Source: Henckelia pumila | Taxonomy: Eukaryota > Streptophyta > Magnoliopsida > Lamiales > Gesneriaceae | Length of the DNA: 64,000 nt | Direction: 5' to 3' | NCBI RefSeq assembly: GCF_033568475.1 | Contig: NC_133122.1 | Coordinates: 3,083,543-3,147,542, forward strand | In this document: piece by piece, positions 43,369-57,498 of the stretch | How positions within the stretch are numbered: the stretch's first letter is position 1 | Layout: each line of letters starts with the position of its first letter | Notes under the pieces: generated by a model | The model's input: only the letters and a program-made list of their open reading frames with translations | What the model was told of the DNA's origin: nothing | The model's database searches: none | Made by a program: the position numbers and the translations under genes

Positions 43369-46006
43369 CTTGCATCAGGACAGCCCCTAATCCACTCTTG
43401 GAAGCATCTGTATAAATTATGAATCGACCTATGCCTTCTGGTATGGCTAGTACTGGTGATGTCATCAACTTTTTCTTCAACACTAAAAAGCTTTTCTCAC
43501 ACTGATTAGACCATTCAAACTTCACACTTTTGCGAGTTAATGACGTTAGTGGCAGCGCTATCTTGGAGAAATCCTGAATGAATCTCGTATAGTAACCCGC
43601 TAATCCCAAGAAACTTCGTACCTCTGTAGCATTCTTTGGGGTAACCCAATTTTTAATTGCTTCTATCTTTGCTGGATCAACCTCTATTCCCTTAGCCGAA
43701 ACTAGGTGACCCAAAAATTCAATCTGTTCCAGCCAAAATTCACACTTACTGAACTTAGCAAACAATTGTTTTTCTTTCAGAACCTGCAAGACTGTAGTTA
43801 GATGCTGACGATGCTCATCGAAATTACGAGAGTAAATCAGTATGTCATCTATGAATACTATGACAAACTGATCCAAAAAAGGATGGAACACTCTGTTCAT
43901 AAGATCCATAAACACTGCCGGTGCATTGGTAACTCCAAACGGCATGACTAAGAACTCGTAGTGGCCATAACGAGTCCTGAAAGCTGTTTTAAGAATATCT
44001 TTGTCTTTCACCTTCAATTGGTGATAACCTGATCTCAAATCGATCTTGGAGAACACTGCTGCCCCTTGTAACTGATCAAACAAATCATCTATCCTTGGAA
44101 GTGGGTATTTGTTCTTCACTGTTACTCGATTGAGCTCTCTATAATCGATGCACAGTCTCATAGACCCATCTTTCTTCTTGACAAACAATACCGGTGCACC
44201 CCAAGGCGATACACTCGGTCTAATAAAGCCTTTATTGAGTAGCTCTTGTAGTTGCTCCTTCAATTCCTTCATTTCAGTCGGTGCTAACCTGTATGGTGCT
44301 TTGGAAACTGGTTGGGTTCCAGGCATTAATTCAATTCCAAATTCTACCTCCCTAGCTGGAGGTAATCCTGCAATATCATCAGGAAATACTTCTGGGAAAT
44401 CTCTCACTACTTCGACGTCTTCAAGTTTCGGCCGAGGTAATTCTTGATCGCAAGTGACACTTGCAAGGAAACCTGCACATCCTTTATTCAACAGTTGCCA
44501 TGCCTTACCCACTGAAATTAAAAGAGATGAATTATGTTTCGGTGTGGCATGGAATAGAAAAGGTTCTCCATCCTTAGTTTTCAAGGAAACCGTTCTTCGT
44601 TTACAGTCTATAGTAGCCTCGTATCGAGACAACCAATCCATCCCAAATATCACGTCAAAATCAGACATATTCAGGATAATAAGATCAGCAAGTAACTCGT
44701 GACTCTGCATTTGTACACTGCATCCTCTGATAATCAAATCACTACTCAATTCTTCCTCTGAAGGCAAGGATATACTAAATCCTGATATTGACTTATCCGG
44801 TACTAAACCCGATTTATTAACAAATTCAACAGATATGAATGAATGTGTAGCTCCAGTATCAATTAAGACATGAGCGGGATTACTGGAAACATTAATCATA
44901 CCTATAACTATAGTTGTATTTGAATCCACTTGATCATGTGCCATTGCAAAAACTCGTCCTCTTACCGGTTCTTTGGATTGAGGGCAATCTTTTCGATAGT
45001 GCCCTGGCTTTTTGCAAAGGAAACATACTCCAGTCCCTGCCATGCATTGACCTGAGTGAATTTTTCCACATTTTTGACAAGCTGTTGGTGCAATTGCCGA
45101 TTTTGGTGCTGGTAGAGCCAATTGTTTCTGCCCTTGAGGTCGAGGCCGCTGCTGTTGGTATGGTCGGTGTTGGGGTGGGGCTTGGTATGGTCTCTTTCTG
45201 CTAGAATTTCCTTGTTGGTCCCGATTCTGATAACTAGATCTTTTTTCCTGTGACTCTCGGATAATGTCGTTTCTGTCCTTTTCGGATAGCATGGCCTGAT
45301 CCACCACATCTTTGTAATATTTCGCTCCACTTAGTCTAACATCCTTTCTGATGAAGGCATTCAATCCTTCTGTAAAATGTTTCAACTCTTCAGCAGGATC
45401 ACCAGAAATCATCTGTACAAAGTATCTTCCCCTTTCAAACTTCTTAACATACTCTGCAATCGACATGTTTCCTTGACGGATTTCCAAAAAATCTCTGGCC
45501 AACCGGGTTTGGGTGCTCACTGTGAAATATTTGCCGTAGAACACATCCTTGAATCCATTCCAAGTAAGGGTAGTTAGGTTCAACGCTGCTTTGGCTCCAT
45601 TCCACCAAACATGAGCGTCATTGCAGAACATATAGGTAGCACATCTCAATCTATCCGCATCCGTGATCTGCATGAATTCAAAATCAGTCTTCATAGCTTG
45701 GAACCATTGTTCTGCTATCAAAGGATCAGTCTCTCCTTTGAACTCAGGTGGTCCCAACTCTAAGAACCTTTTGTAGATAGGGTTCTGATTAGCTGTAGGA
45801 TGGTTATTTCCAGCATTAGTTGTCTGGGCTTGAAGCAACTGTTGGATTTGAGCTCCCTGAGCACGGCTTTGCTCTCGAAGAAGAGCAGTTAATCCCGCCA
45901 AAAACTGGTTGTTTTGATTGTTCTCACTATCTGGTCTGCAATCACTATGGTTGTTGTTTGCGGAATTGGTGATGGTGTTGGTGTTGTTTTCCCTACGTGA
46001 TGTCAT
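43325..46006 (-). pseudogene. TE-D Gag, protease, reverse transcriptase, right copy
   Basis: Identical in translation to 11268-13949, with the start placed at the ATG of MTSRRE. Its 3' end overlaps the RNase H frame (42376-43368) by 44 bp in another phase, the footprint of a one-base loss rather than a programmed frameshift. No slippery heptamer is evident. Confidence 0.9.
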
Positions 46007-46207
46007 AGTCCTAAAGTCCAATATTATCCACACCGCTCAGTCACGATTCAAAACGTGAATATACTTTAACATATAACATGCATACATATATCTCATCGCA
46101 TTATCATACACATAATCACATAAGACACGTAACTTACAGACATGAAGACGGAGCGTTGGAGTCGTGGCGAGTATGCATGAGTGTTTCAAGAAAACCCAGA
46201 GCGAACT

Positions 46208-46222
46208 GCTCTGATACCAAAC
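46208..46222 (-). other. TE-D primer-binding site, right copy
   Basis: Minus-strand GTTTGGTATCAGAGC, unchanged from 14151-14165. Confidence 0.85.
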
Positions 46223-48500
46223 TGTCCTACACCCTCAACCGATGAAGATGTTACAAACTAACATGATGTTAAAACTAGTTCGGAAAAGAAAATTTTTGAA
46301 AGATGTATGCATGCATCAAACCTTACTTAAAACATTTCAGAATAGTTTACAAACCAAATCATAACAATTTGAAACATAAAGCGTATTTTCTTCAATCAAC
46401 ATAACAACATTTAGTTCATTAACTTGACACAAACACTCTCAACACATAACACACTCATGCATCGCCCGCCGGTCCGACTCCTTGCTCTTCTTCATGCCCG
46501 GCATTGAACTCATTGACATATGCATAAATGCCATCCTCATTACCTGCACCATTCAAGTATAGTGAGTCTAAAGACTTAGCAAGAGTATGCAGTAAAAATC
46601 ATGAGATTTCAATAATCATTTAAACTTAACATAACATAACATAAGCTTATCATTTGGTGACGAATTATGCGAAATTGTGGCAACCGTCATAATGGGCACA
46701 TTCATCTTTTCTTGTTGATCAACAATAATACATTCGTTCTTTCATTTTCGGAGGCCCCTCCGGAGCTCATCCCGGAGGACCTAACCCGTGCATTGAGCCG
46801 TATTTGGGAGGGCCCCTCCGGAGCCCAAACCGGAGTACCGTTCCCGTATTACCACCACAAGGACACATAAGACATCAAAATATTTTCATGCATCAACATA
46901 TTATATCTTCATAATTCAACATAACATAATTCATTCATGCTTCATCATTATTCATTTCATCAACATATCATTTCATTCATCATGAAGCATCATTGAAACA
47001 TCATAATTTCCATCTTAAATTTTGTTTCATGAACATAAAACTTTACTCGATAACTTCATGCATGTAATAAATGATAAAAATCATACTTTCATATTGAACA
47101 TAGGTTTCATGAAAGAAACTTAGACATGTACATGCATCACATAACGTAATCGGTCCACGTAAGTTGTTCTTTTCGTTCTTGACTTAAAACTTGAAACTTT
47201 TTGCATAGAAACTCTTAAATATATTTTAGAAGCCTTAAAAGATCATAACCATGAATTAAGGACTCAAAAAAAAAACTTAAGAAAATTAATTCGAAGCTAC
47301 AGCGCTCCAGCGCTAGAAGAGAGGCGTTGGGGTGCTATACTTGCGCATTGTCAACTCTGCTGCACTGCAGTGGCTATGCCTTCACACTGATATTTAGAGT
47401 TCTTGCACCTAGAATTTCAAAACGTGGTAAACATAAAAGTTTTAGCCCTTGATCTAAGATTTCAAATTCCGAAACCCTCACTTTAATTGGATATTTCAGT
47501 AAAACGTTATGCTTATTCTCCCGAGATGTGTCACTGCCGAATATTCAAACCACTTGACACACTTCGGGGCAATTTTGGCCAATCTTATAGAATGATTTTG
47601 ACAAAACTCAAAGCATGAAAGTTGTAGCTATATGAGTTATCTTTCAAATACAATTGGCCTCATCTCATTTGGATTATTACAATAGACGTAATCCACAAAA
47701 TTGCAACAAGTATTGCTAATCCGAGACAACCCAACACATGCAACGCTTCAAAGCTTTAACTAAAACTAACTCAACACTTCAAAATTCAACACACACCTTC
47801 AAAATCAGTCCTTTCCCAACTCCAAACCATAAGAATTTATCATCACACATTATTTATCAAGAATTTCATAAGAACGACTTACATATCACGATATCATAAA
47901 CCTCATGCTTTTATGCTTCTCAAATCTTTAAAATCATGCATAAAACTCATCAACACACATAATTTCTTATCAAAATAGATATATCTTGAATGGTGGTTTA
48001 AAATTCTTTAAAAACTTGCCTTGAATGGAGGAGGAGTTGATCCGGAACTTCGGAGACGAGCTAAACCTTGGACGAACTAAAAACTGGTACCAAAAACTCA
48101 CTTGAATCTTGAAGGATTTGATGAAGGAGATGATGAATAGTGAGGGGGAGGAGAAAAACGTGTAAGGGAGAGGAGGATAATGAAGAAGTCTGATAGAATA
48201 TGCGAAGGGAATCAATAACATGTAGGGTATAAGGTTGTTAAGTGTAGTTTTCATAATTAATGCACATCGTGTATTGATTGCTTAAAATGCAGTCAAAGAA
48301 ACACATCTCGACTCGTCTGATAAAAATGCTATTTTTTGACTCGTTTATAAAAAATGTAACAATATCATACTTAAAATACTCGTAAAAATGTACTCTATTA
48401 TCTCATTCCTAGGTTAGCCTCGTCCCGCGAGTCCAGAATCGAACTCTACCTGGAATCATTTACTTAATCAAAATTGTTAAATGTAAGATAAACATAATCA
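46223..48500 (-). repeat. TE-D 5' LTR, truncated, right copy
   Basis: Equivalent of 14166-16442, one base longer in an A run near 47270. It joins TE-E at the same ATCA (48497-48500). Confidence 0.85.
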
Positions 48501-50472
48501 GGGTCCTTTTGGCAAATTTTGGAAATTTCAGGGACTAAAATGCAAATTATGGATTTTATATATTATCTACTCTTAGAATTTGTTTGAGAAAGTCTTCATC
48601 TTCTCCTCCTTAGCCGTCTCCCTCCATTGAAGATGCCTCCAACCTTTCCAACCTTTCAGATTTCCTTCCGAGCTCGATCCGGCCGTTGGAAATTATTTCT
48701 GAAGGCAGATTAGTGATCACAGCAGCGAGAACTCCGTTATACCATAAGTATTTCTCCGATCAGATATGTTTTGTTTTTCGGAGGTTCTTAGAATCGATTT
48801 AGATTCTAGTATGTTGTTCTTGGCGGAGTTCTGATCGTTTATTATCTGTCAATTTTGAATTAGAGCGACGTTCGGAATTGTTATGATTTTTGGAAGCTAT
48901 TTTCGAAAATCATGGTTTTGAGATTTGTTGGGTTTGTCTTGTTGTTGTTGTATTAGCATTGAATTGAGTTGATATTGATATTGAACTACTGTCTGCATTG
49001 CCGGTTTGTTCAGTTATAGCCATTATGCCGTCGGTTTGAGTTTTGGAGTTTCGAACCGTTTTGAGTTATGAACTTGGCTTGTAAGTTGATCGTGGTTATT
49101 GATCAATCATCTCTTGTATTCGTACAGATTCATTGGAGTTGTCGAGCCCTGTGTTAGAAGCATTTGATCGTCGAGAGTTGGAAGAAGAACGGTAAAGAGA
49201 TTTCCATGAACCATTGATTGTTGTTTAGGTTGTATAGTTGTTGATACAATCTTTTGTTGTAGCTTTCCAGAATTTGGAACTACTGCCTTGAAAGGTAAAA
49301 GCAGTCATCGTAGCGGGATAGCATACTCGAGATAGCTTAGTTCTTGAGTTTCCCTTTTTAAATAACATACTTGTTTGTACGCTTGTTCTAGCATGAAGAA
49401 CTTGCGTCTTGTTGATTTCTTGGACTTTTGTTATGTGGCTTATGTTTATGTTTCTGTTATGCATTCATCTTGAGCCAATCTTGCTTTCAGCGGGCAGAAA
49501 CGCCCTTTTTGTTTAGACGTTTGGGAACTATGATTGAGTGGCCTGGGTCGTAGTCGTTTCGCCTGGTGCTAGAATACTCATTATAGTTGCTCAAAGTCTA
49601 GAGGAGTGGGATACGTGGCACCACCTCGATTGGGAGAGTCGGTGAGTCGTTATGTGATCTCATCCTCGGGATCCCAAAAGCACTGCAGCAATCCCTTGTT
49701 TATCAGAATCGATATCCTGGTTTTTAAAGACATGCATATCATTAACCTTGACTTGAATATGTTGTCTTGATAGCATGTTGTTTATTTATTATTTGATATG
49801 TTGCTTTTACTGGGATTATCTTTCTCACCGGTTATCCGGCTGTTGCTTTGTTTTGTATGTGTACTTGGCAACAGGTGGGGCAGGACCAAGTCAGAAGAGG
49901 CATGGTTAGCTTCGAGGGAAAGATGTAGAAGTGAGACTCGGTTTAGAAGTCGTGTCGGCACGTCTACCTAGTTTATGTTAGAACATGTTTAGAACTCAAA
50001 CTTCGTTGTTTATGTTGTATCGATTATGCGAGCTCCTCGATTTCATGTTATTTCCATATGCGTAGTTGATCGACTCTAGAACTTCATGCATTAATTGGAG
50101 ATAGTATGTTTTGATGCATGATTGTATATTGAATGTGTGAGATTGAGTTCAGCTAGCTTCTGCTATTCTTTTTGCCCTGTTTCTGTCCTCGCTCAATCTC
50201 CAAGATCTTGCGGATCGAGCGAGAGAAAATGTACAGTCCTCTGTTTTAGGATTTTTGTGTCTCGCTCGATCCCAAAGATCTTGCGGATCGAGCGAGGGCT
50301 GTTTTGCCTCGGACAGAGGCTTGAGATTTTTGGCTCGCTCGATCTGCAAGATCTTGCAGATCGAGCGGAGCACTGTTCATTTTTAAAAAAAATTATTGCT
50401 TTTAATCTTGGTTCTTGTTTGACTAATTGTTGTTTAATACCGAGATTAGTTGTTTATAACCGAGGTCTCATA
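48497..50472 (+). repeat. TE-E 5' LTR, truncated, right copy
   Basis: Same truncation as the left copy. Palindrome units begin near 50187, 50260 and 50333, again 73 bp apart. Confidence 0.85.
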
Positions 50473-50774
50473 TTAAGTGGTATTAGAGCCGTTAAGATTC
50501 TTGGTTGAACTAGAGTGAGCGGGGTAGATCGAGTCTGCGTGTATTGGCTCCTCGCATGTGTTTGAATTATTTTAACTGTGTACTTAATTCCATGCGAGCA
50601 TGCTTTATTATTGAGAATTATTGAATTACATGGTTATGTGATTTAATTTATAAAGCATGATCTACTTGAGATATAACTGTTTCTGTTATCGACTGGTATC
50701 AGGTATTCCAAGTGGTTGTAAGGGCACTGATTGTAGCGATTGAGATATCTCGTGTCCTAACCTTTGATTATCAG

Positions 50775-51854
50775 ATGGGTCCTAGTCGAGTGATAAAAAG
50801 AAACACACCACCAGTTATTCCTACGACTGAGCAAGCTAGCACTGAAGTTGATCAGTTGGATGCTTCAGCGACTCCTATGGAAACCTTACTGAAGAGGTTT
50901 CAGTCGTTCAATCTGCCGTTGTTGATGGGTTCAGAAAATCCAGTTGACTGTGAAAGTTGGTTGGATGACATTGATCAGTTGTTTGATTCCATTGACTACA
51001 CCGATGACCGCCGAATCAGGTTAGTAATTCATCAGCTGCTTGGTGTTGCTAAGAGCTGGTGGATCATGACAAAGAAAGCAATAGAGAATAGAGGTACGGA
51101 AGTTACTTGGACTTTTTTTAAATCTGAATTCTATAAGCGGTTTTTCCCTATCTCGTACCGTAAGGACAAGGGAGCAGAATTTGCCAATTTCAGACAAGGG
51201 AATCTGAACATCGAAGAGTACGTTGCCAAGTTTGATAGTCTGTTGCGTTTTGCACCACTAATTGCCGGAGATGAAGAAGCTAAGGCAGATCACTTCATAA
51301 ATGGCTTGAATCCTGACATCTTCACTTTGGTGAACACTGCTAGGCCAGACAACTTTGCGGACACCATGAATCACGCAAAGGGAGCAGAAGCAGGCTTGTG
51401 GAGGAAAAGAGGTAATCAGGTAGCACCTCAGCAGCAGAGGCAGTATCAGAACCAACCATCTCAGTATCAGAATCAGCCACCGCAACATCAGAACCAGCAG
51501 CAAAGGTATGAAGGTGGAAACAGTGGGGGAAACAGAAAGGATCAGTACAAGGCAAGAGGTAAACAGTTCAAAAGGCAGGGGAACAGTTTGTCCAGTTCCA
51601 GTGGTTCAAAGCAATTTGGTTCAGGACCGAGTTCTGGGTCATCATCCTTGTACTGTAGCAAGTGTGGAGGAAGACACTCACCGGATCAGTGTGTGGGAGT
51701 CTTTGGTAATTGTAACACCTGTCAGCAACCGGGACACTTCTCTAAAGTGTGCCCACAGCGTAACAGAGATAGAGCTCAGAGTGGGAGTTCGTCTAGATCT
51801 GCAGCTCAGCCTGAGAGGCAGTCTTCTACAGTGCACTCTTTCCAGCCTCAGTAG
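50775..51854 (+). pseudogene. TE-E Gag, right copy
   Basis: Same 359-residue product as the left copy, with CCHC knuckle and Q-rich linker. Confidence 0.85.
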
Positions 51855-52523
51855 CAGAACAGACAGGGAGGTAACTCTAGTGCAAATTAGGCTCCGAGAC
51901 AGCAGGCACGAGTCTTTGCATTGACAGAGGATCAGGCTCAGGCAGCACCTGACGATGTTATAGCAGGTAACTGTTCGATTTTCGGTTATTCTGCTCATAT
52001 CTTGATAGATACAGGTGCTTCCCATTTCTTTATCTCTGAGAAATTTGTGTTATTGCATGCTTTGCCTACTGAGTTGTTGCCTACAGTAGTAGCTGTTACT
52101 TCACCTTTGGGTGGAGGAATTGTTTCTGTCAGATTAGTCAGGAACTGTGAATTGAGTTTTGAAGGAAATTTGCTAGAATTCGACTGTATTGTACTTGGAC
52201 TGTCAGATTTTGATTGTATTGTCGTTATAGATGCTTTAACCAAGTACAGGGCAACAGTCGATTATTTTCTGAAGGTTGTCAGGTTCAGACCTGAAATGGC
52301 AGACAAGTGGAAATTCTTTGGTAAGGGTTCTCGATCTAGAATTCCTTTGATTTCAGTGTTATCTATGACTCGTTTGCTACAGAAAGGTGCAGAAGGATTT
52401 TTGGTGTATGCAGTTGATGTACTGAAATCTAGCCCAGCTTTGTTAGATTTACCGGTGGTTAGAGAATTTGCGGATGTATTCCCGGAAGATGTTCCTGGAT
52501 TGCCACCTATTCGAGAAATTTAA
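51855..52523 (+). pseudogene. TE-E protease, right copy
   Basis: DTGASH active site at 52008-52025; same internal TAG (51888) and terminal TAA (52521). Confidence 0.8.
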
Positions 52524-54287
52524 TTCAGTATTGACTTAGTGCCAGGTACTCAACCTATTTCAAAAGCTCCTTATCGTATGACACTTATTGAATTGAGAGA
52601 GTTGAAGGAACAGCTTGAGGATTTGATTGCCAAGGGATATATCAGACCTAGTGTATCACCTTGGGGTGCTCCTGTGCTTTTTGTTCGGAAGAAGGATGGT
52701 TCTATGCGGCTCTGTATCGACTACCGCCAATTGAATCAGGCTACAATTAAGAACAGGTATCCTTTACCCCGAATAGATGACCTTTTTGATCAACTGCAGG
52801 GTTCTTCTGTCTACTCTAAGATTGATCTGAGGTCAGGTTATCACCAGTTGAGAGTGCGAGAGGAAGATGTGCCTAAGACCGCATTCAGAACGAGGTATGG
52901 TCATTTCGAGTTTATAGTCATGCCGTTCGGTTTGACCAACGCTCCAGCGGTTTTTATGGGTTTGATGAACCGTATCTTTCAGCGCTATCTAGATGAGTTC
53001 GTCATTATCTTCATTGATGATATTCTTATCTATTCAAAGAACCGTACTGACCATGCAGAGCACTTGAGGACCGTACTGCAGATTTTGCGAGTTGAGCAGT
53101 TTTTTGCCAAGCTGTCTAAGTGTGAATTCTGGTTAGATCGAGTTGTATTTCTCGATCATATTATTTCTGAAGATGGGATTTCTGTCGATCCCAGCGAGAT
53201 TGAAGCGGTTATGAATTGGCCTAGACCTACATCAGTACCTGAGATCCGAAGCTTCATGGGTTTAGCTGGTTATTACCATCATTTCATCGAGGGTTTCTCG
53301 TCTATTGCCAAGCCAATTACCCAGCTAACTCAGAAGAATGCGCCTTTTGTTTGGACTCCAGATTGTGAGGCTAGCTTTGTTGATCTGAAGAGGAGACTGA
53401 CCAGTGCTCCAATTCTTTCTATTCCGAAGGGTACTGGAGGTTTCACAGTCTATTGTGATGCTTCTAACCGAGGCTTGGGTTGTGTTCTTATGCAGCATAA
53501 GCATGTGATAGCGTATGCATCGAGACAGCTGAAACCGCACGAGACCCGTTATCCGTTTCACGATCTTGAACTAGCTGTGATCGTCTTTGCACTGAAGATC
53601 TGGCGTCACTATCTTTATGGTGAGTCTTTCGAGATCTTTTCTGACCATAAGAGCCTCAAGTACTTATTTTCGCAGGCAGAGCTGAATATGAGACAGAGAA
53701 GATGGTTAGATCTGTTGAAAGATTTTGACTGCGAAATCAAGTATTATCCCAGGAAGTCGAATGCAGTTGCAGATGCCTTGAGCCGAAAGCTTTGTTCTTT
53801 ATCTCTTTCTACTATTGGTGTTTCTCAGTTGATCGATGATTGTTGCACTTCTGGTTTAGAGTTTGAAACAGATAGGGAGACTATCAGAGTGTTTGCTATT
53901 CAAGACGAATCGGAGTTGTTTGTTGCAATCAGAGAAGCACAGAAGTCTGAGCCGAGCATTCAGGTTTCAGTAGAGAAAGTCAGATCTGAGCATCAGTCTG
54001 AATTCCAGGTTAGAGATGACATCTTGTTTGTGAATAACCGTCTTGTTGTGCCAGATATTGCGGAATTGAGACAGCGTATTCTCCGAGAGGCTCATTGCAG
54101 TCGGTTCAGTATTCATCCTGGAGGTCATAAGATGTACAACGATCTGAAAAGTCAGTTCTGGTGGAAGAGAATGAAGAGCGACGTAGCGAAGTTTGTATCT
54201 CGATGTTTGAACTGTCAGCAAGTAAAAGTAGAGCGGAAGCGACCAGGAGGTCTTTTGCACAACCTATCTGTTCCTGAATGGAAATGA
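52524..54287 (+). pseudogene. TE-E reverse transcriptase, RNase H, integrase finger, right copy
   Basis: Translation identical to 20467-22230; FIDD aspartates at 53016-53021. Confidence 0.9.
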
Positions 54288-54518
54288 GATCACATTTCTA
54301 TGGATTTCTTCACGAAGCTACCACGATCCGTTCGAGGATGCGATGCTATTTGGGTAGTGATCGACCGATTGACGAACTCTGCTTGTTTTATTCCGTACAG
54401 GATGACGTATCGTCATGATCAGATGGCTGAGTTGTATGTTAGAAATGTTGTGAGATTGCATGGTGTGCCGAAGTCGATCGTTTCAGACAAAGATCCTAGA
54501 TTCACTTCGCACTTCTGA
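54288..54518 (+). pseudogene. TE-E integrase core, right copy
   Basis: Same as 22231-22461, both catalytic aspartate motifs present, ending at TGA 54516. Confidence 0.85.
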
Positions 54519-55340
54519 CATAGTCTTCAGGAGGCACTTGGTACTCGATTGCATCTGAGTACAGCTTATCATCCTCAGACAGATGGACAGTCAGAGCGGA
54601 CTATCCAGACGTTAGAGGATATGCTGCGAGCAGTGGTGCTAGACTTTGACACTAGTTGGCAAGATTCTTTGCCTCTTGTCGAGTTTTCTTACAACAACAG
54701 CTTCCAAGCGAGTATCGGTATGGCGCCTTTTGAGGCTTTGTACGACAAGAAGTGCCGATCTCCGATGTTTTGTGATGATTTGTCAAAGTCACCAGATTTG
54801 GGGCCGGAAATGCTTCGAGATATGGCAGAGCAGGTTAAGACCATTCAGACCAGAATGAAGTCAGCTCAAGATAGACAGGCGAAGTATGCGAATGTCAGAC
54901 GTAGACCTCTGAGTTTCAAGCAGGGAGACCGTGTTTTTCTTAAGATTTCTCCGTTCAGAGGCACTGTCAGATTCGGTAAGAGAGGGAATTTATCTCCGAG
55001 ATTCATCGGTCCGTACGAGATTCTCGAGAAGATAGGCGATCTTGCCTACAGACTTGCACTTCCTCCGTCTTTATCTGGTATTCACGACGTTTTTCACGTC
55101 TCTATGCTGCGAAATTATCATCCAGATCCTTCTCATATCCTTCAGCCTGACGAAGCCGAGTTAGACTAGACTTTGAGCTATTTTGAACGACCGATTCAGA
55201 TCCTTGATCGAAAAGAAAAGCAACTCAGAACCAAGTTGATTCCATTGGTGAAAGTGTAGTGGAGCCGTCACGGAGTTGAGGAAGCGACTTGGGAGACAGA
55301 ATCTGACATGAGACAGCGATTTCCGGAGTTATTCGGATGA
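54519..55340 (+). pseudogene. TE-E integrase C-terminus and chromodomain-like tail, right copy
   Basis: Same as 22462-23283, with TAG at 55167 and 55257 separating the DGQSER-containing part, the ILDRKEKQLR part and the EATWETESDM tail. Confidence 0.8.
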
Positions 55341-55438
55341 CGTGAGTTCTTCTTACTGTCTTCAGTTCTTTATTCTATCTTATGAGTTGTGGTTCTCGTT
55401 GATTTCGAGGACGAAATCTCTTCTTAGTGGGGGAGAAT

Positions 55439-57498
55439 TGTAACGCCCTGTTTTTATCTTAAATGAGTTTATTTGAGTTAATCAGAGATTACAGAGTTCT
55501 CGAGCCGATTTGATTTTGATCAGGGTCTTTTTTGCAAATTTTGGAAATTTCAGGGACTAAAATGCAAATTGTGGATTTTATATATTATCTACTCTAAGAA
55601 TTTGTTTGAGAAAGTCTTCATCTTCTCCTCCTTAGCCGTCTCCCTCCATTGAAGATGCCTCCAACCTTTCCAAGCTTTCAGATTTCCTTCCGAGCTCGAT
55701 CCGGCCGTTGGAAATTATTTCTGAAGGCAGATTAGTGATCACAGCAGCGAGAACTCCGTTATACCGTAAGTATTTCTCCGATCAGATATGTTTTGTTTTT
55801 CGGAGGTTCTTAGAATCAATTTAGATTCTAGTATGTTGTTCTTGGCGGAGTTCTGATCGTTTATTATCTGTCGGTTTTGAATTAAAGCGACGTTCGGAAT
55901 TGTTATGATTTTTGGAAGATATTTTCGAAAATCATGGTTTTGAGATTTGTTGGGTTTGTCTTGTTGTTGTTGTATTAGCATTGAATTGAGTTGATATCGG
56001 TATTGAACTGCTGTCTGCATTGCCGGTTTGTTCAGTTATAGCCGTTATGCCGTCGGTTTGAGTTTTGGAGTTTCGAACCGTTTTGAGTTATGAACTTGGC
56101 TTGTAAGTTGATCGTGGTTATTGATCAATCATCTCTTGTATTCGTACAGATTTGTTGGAGTTGTCGAGCCCTGTGTTAGCAGCATTTGATCGTCGAGAGT
56201 TGGACGAAGAACGGTAAAGAGATTTCCATGAACCGTTGATTGTTGTTTAGGTTGTATAGTTGTTGATACAATCTTTTGTTGTAGCTTTCCAGAAGTTGGA
56301 ACTACTGCCTTGAAAGGTAAAAGCAATCATCGTAGCGGGATAGCATACTCGAGACAGCTTAGTTCTTGAGTTTCCCTTTTTAAAACACATACTTGTTTGT
56401 ACGCTTGTTCTAGCATGAAGAACTTGCATCTTGTTGATTTCTTGGACTTTTGTTATGTGGATTATGTTTATGTTTCTGTTATGCATTCATCTTGAGCCAA
56501 TCTTGCTTTTAGCGGGCAGAATCGCCTTTTTTTTAGACGTTTGGGAACTATGATTGAGTGGCCTGGGTCGTAGTCGTTTCGCCTGGTGCTAGCATAATCA
56601 TTATAGTTGCTCAAAGTCTAGAGGAGTGGGATACGTGGCACCACCTCGATTGGGAGAGTCGATGAGTCGTTACGTGATCTCATCCTCGGGATCCCAAAAG
56701 CACTGCAGCAATCCCTTGTTTATCAGAATCGATATCCTGGTTTTTAAAGACATGCATATCATTAACCTTGACTTGAATATGTTGTCTTGATAGCATGTTG
56801 TTTATTTATTATTTGATATGTTGCTTTTACTGGGATTATCATTCTCACCTATTATCCGACTGTTGCTTTGTTTTGTATGTGTACTTGGCAACAGGTGGGG
56901 CAGGACCAAGTCAGAAGAGGCATGGTTAGCTTCGAGGGAAAGATGTAGAAGTGAGACTCGGTTTAGAAGTCGTGTCGGCATGTCTACCTAGTTTATGTTA
57001 GAACATGTTTAGATCTCGAACTTCGTTGTTTATGTTGTATCGATTATGCGAGCTCCTCGATTTCATGTTATTTCCATTTGCGTAGTTGATCGACTCTAGA
57101 ACTTCATGTATTAATTGGAGATAGTATGTTTTGATGCATGATTGTATATTGAATGTGTGAGATTGAGTTCAGCTAGCTTCTGCTGTTCTTTTTGCCCTGT
57201 TTCTGTCCTCGCTCGATCTGCAAGATCTTGCGGATCGAGCGAGAGAAAATGTACAGTCCTCTGTTTTAGGATTTTTGTGTCTCGCTCGATCCGCAAGATC
57301 TTGCGGATCGAGCGAGGGCTGTTTTGCCTCGGACAGAGGCTTGAGATTTTTGGCTCGCTCGATCTGCAAGATCTTGCAGATCGAGCGGAGCACTGTTCAT
57401 TTTTAAAAAAAAATTTTTTTATTGCTTTTAATCTTGGTTCTTGTTTGACTAATTGTTGTTTAATACCGAGATTAGTTGTTTAGAACCGAGGTCTCATA
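55439..57498 (+). repeat. TE-E 3' LTR, right copy
   Basis: 2060 bp, complete. Three palindromes begin at 57208, 57281 and 57354; the perfect 36-bp one is at 57281-57316. Confidence 0.85.

Larger units (their letters stand above)
39090..48500 (-). mobile_element. TE-D, right copy
   Basis: 3' LTR 39090-41493, Gag-Pol 46006-41436, primer-binding site 46222-46208, truncated 5' LTR 48500-46223. It has one frame break fewer than the left copy. Confidence 0.85.
50775..55340 (+). pseudogene. TE-E Gag-Pol frame with seven stop codons, right copy
   Basis: All seven stops recur at the corresponding bases: 51852, 51888, 52521, 54285, 54516, 55167 and 55257. They therefore predate the split of the two copies. 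The terminal TGA is at 55338. Confidence 0.85.
48497..57498 (+). mobile_element. TE-E, right copy
   Basis: 5' LTR 48497-50472, primer-binding site 50478-50489, Gag-Pol frame 50775-55340, polypurine tract 55428-55438, 3' LTR 55439-57498. Sequence differences from the left copy are confined to A/T runs in the LTRs (for example near 50390 and 57410). Confidence 0.85.
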